A DNA stretch of 64,000 nt from Antedon mediterranea (taxonomy: Eukaryota > Echinodermata > Crinoidea > Comatulida > Antedonidae): contig NC_092677.1 in assembly GCF_964355755.1 (NCBI RefSeq), positions 7,507,001-7,571,000 of the forward strand, given 5' to 3'. Below are positions 63,555 to 64,000 of the stretch, in pieces. Position 1 is the stretch's first letter. Each line of letters begins with the position of its first letter. The notes under the pieces were generated by a model. The model had not been told where the DNA came from. It ran no database searches and saw only the letters and a program-made list of their open reading frames with translations. Position numbers and translations under genes: made by a program.

Positions 63555-64000
63555 AATTCATTTTGTTGCCCAAAATGAATTTTGTCTACACAGAATGAAT
63601 TTTGTCTACACAGAATACATTTTGTCGCCACAAAATTAATTTTGTCGTTACAGAATGAATTTTGTCTACACAGAATTAATTTTGTCCACACAGAATTAAT
63701 TTTGTCTACACAAAATGAATGTTGTCGTTACAGAATGAATTTTGTCGCCACAAAATGAATTTTGTCGTTACAGAATGAATTTTGTTTACACAGAATTAAT
63801 TTTGTCAACACAGAATTAATTTTGTCTACACAGAATGAATTTTGTTTACACAGAATTAATTTTGTCGAGACAAAATAAATTTTTTCCACACAGAATAAAT
63901 TTTGTCAACAAAAAATGAATTTTGTCAATACAAAATGAATTTTGTGTTGACAAAATGAATTTTGTATTGACAAAATTAATTATGTGTAGACAAAATTGTA
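63555..64000. repeat. 20-bp minisatellite (about 22 copies)
   Basis: Units approximate AATGAATTTTGTCTACACAG, with variants TCGTTACAG, TCGCCACAA and TCAACACAG in the second half. The last units drift to TTGACAAAATGAATTTTG. It runs off the window end. Confidence 0.9.

Overview
The window looks like an AT-rich eukaryotic genome. Genes are split by GT-AG introns, non-coding DNA is littered with GGCCTA-type words, and most of the sequence is transposon-derived. Gene content (an SLC17-type transporter, MADF/BESS and HARBI1-like transposon genes, L2/RTE-like LINEs) fits a marine invertebrate, possibly a deuterostome; that placement is inference. I see no bacterial-style operons, rRNA genes or CRISPR arrays.

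Left block (1-8.3 kb). A palindromic 89-bp tandem repeat is followed by a decayed PIF/Harbinger transposon. Its HARBI1-like nuclease remnant (1194-1607, +) and a four-exon MADF-BESS DNA-binding gene (8083-6200, -) converge, the usual two-gene layout of this superfamily. A 4.2-kb foldback element (1977-6217) lies between them and itself holds an RTE-like LINE in its left arm and an L2-like LINE in its loop.

Central block (8.7-56.3 kb). A long stretch occurs twice in the same orientation: copy A 8738-23035 and copy B 24337-56267. Each copy carries a complete nine-exon gene for an SLC17-type (sialin/vesicular glutamate/phosphate transporter family) membrane protein on the minus strand, with identical predicted 457-aa products. 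Between the copies lies a 1.3-kb segment built of two 600-bp direct repeats. The copies differ by insertions. A alone has a Harbinger-type nonautonomous element (9001-9871) and a large inverted-repeat expansion in intron 1. B alone has a 1.7-kb insertion in intron 1 with a nested Mutator-like element, and an 18.8-kb tandem array.

That array (25148-43952) is the most striking feature. It has twelve head-to-tail units of about 1.56 kb. Each ends in a short hairpin followed by CTAG and begins with one of two alternative hairpin leaders. One leader is an inverted copy of a sequence just inside the 3' hairpin. This is the architecture of a nonautonomous Helitron/Helentron-like rolling-circle element. 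Copy A supplies the matching empty site, which shows insertion between A and T without target duplication.

Right block (56.3-64 kb). A multi-exon gene with only phase-0 introns ends in a broken DDE integrase domain (57.0-61.4 kb). A second copy of the Harbinger-type element sits in one intron and a repeat rich in AAATGGCC/GCCATTT palindromes in another. Beyond are a MITE, a 62-bp hairpin and a 20-bp minisatellite that runs off the window end.
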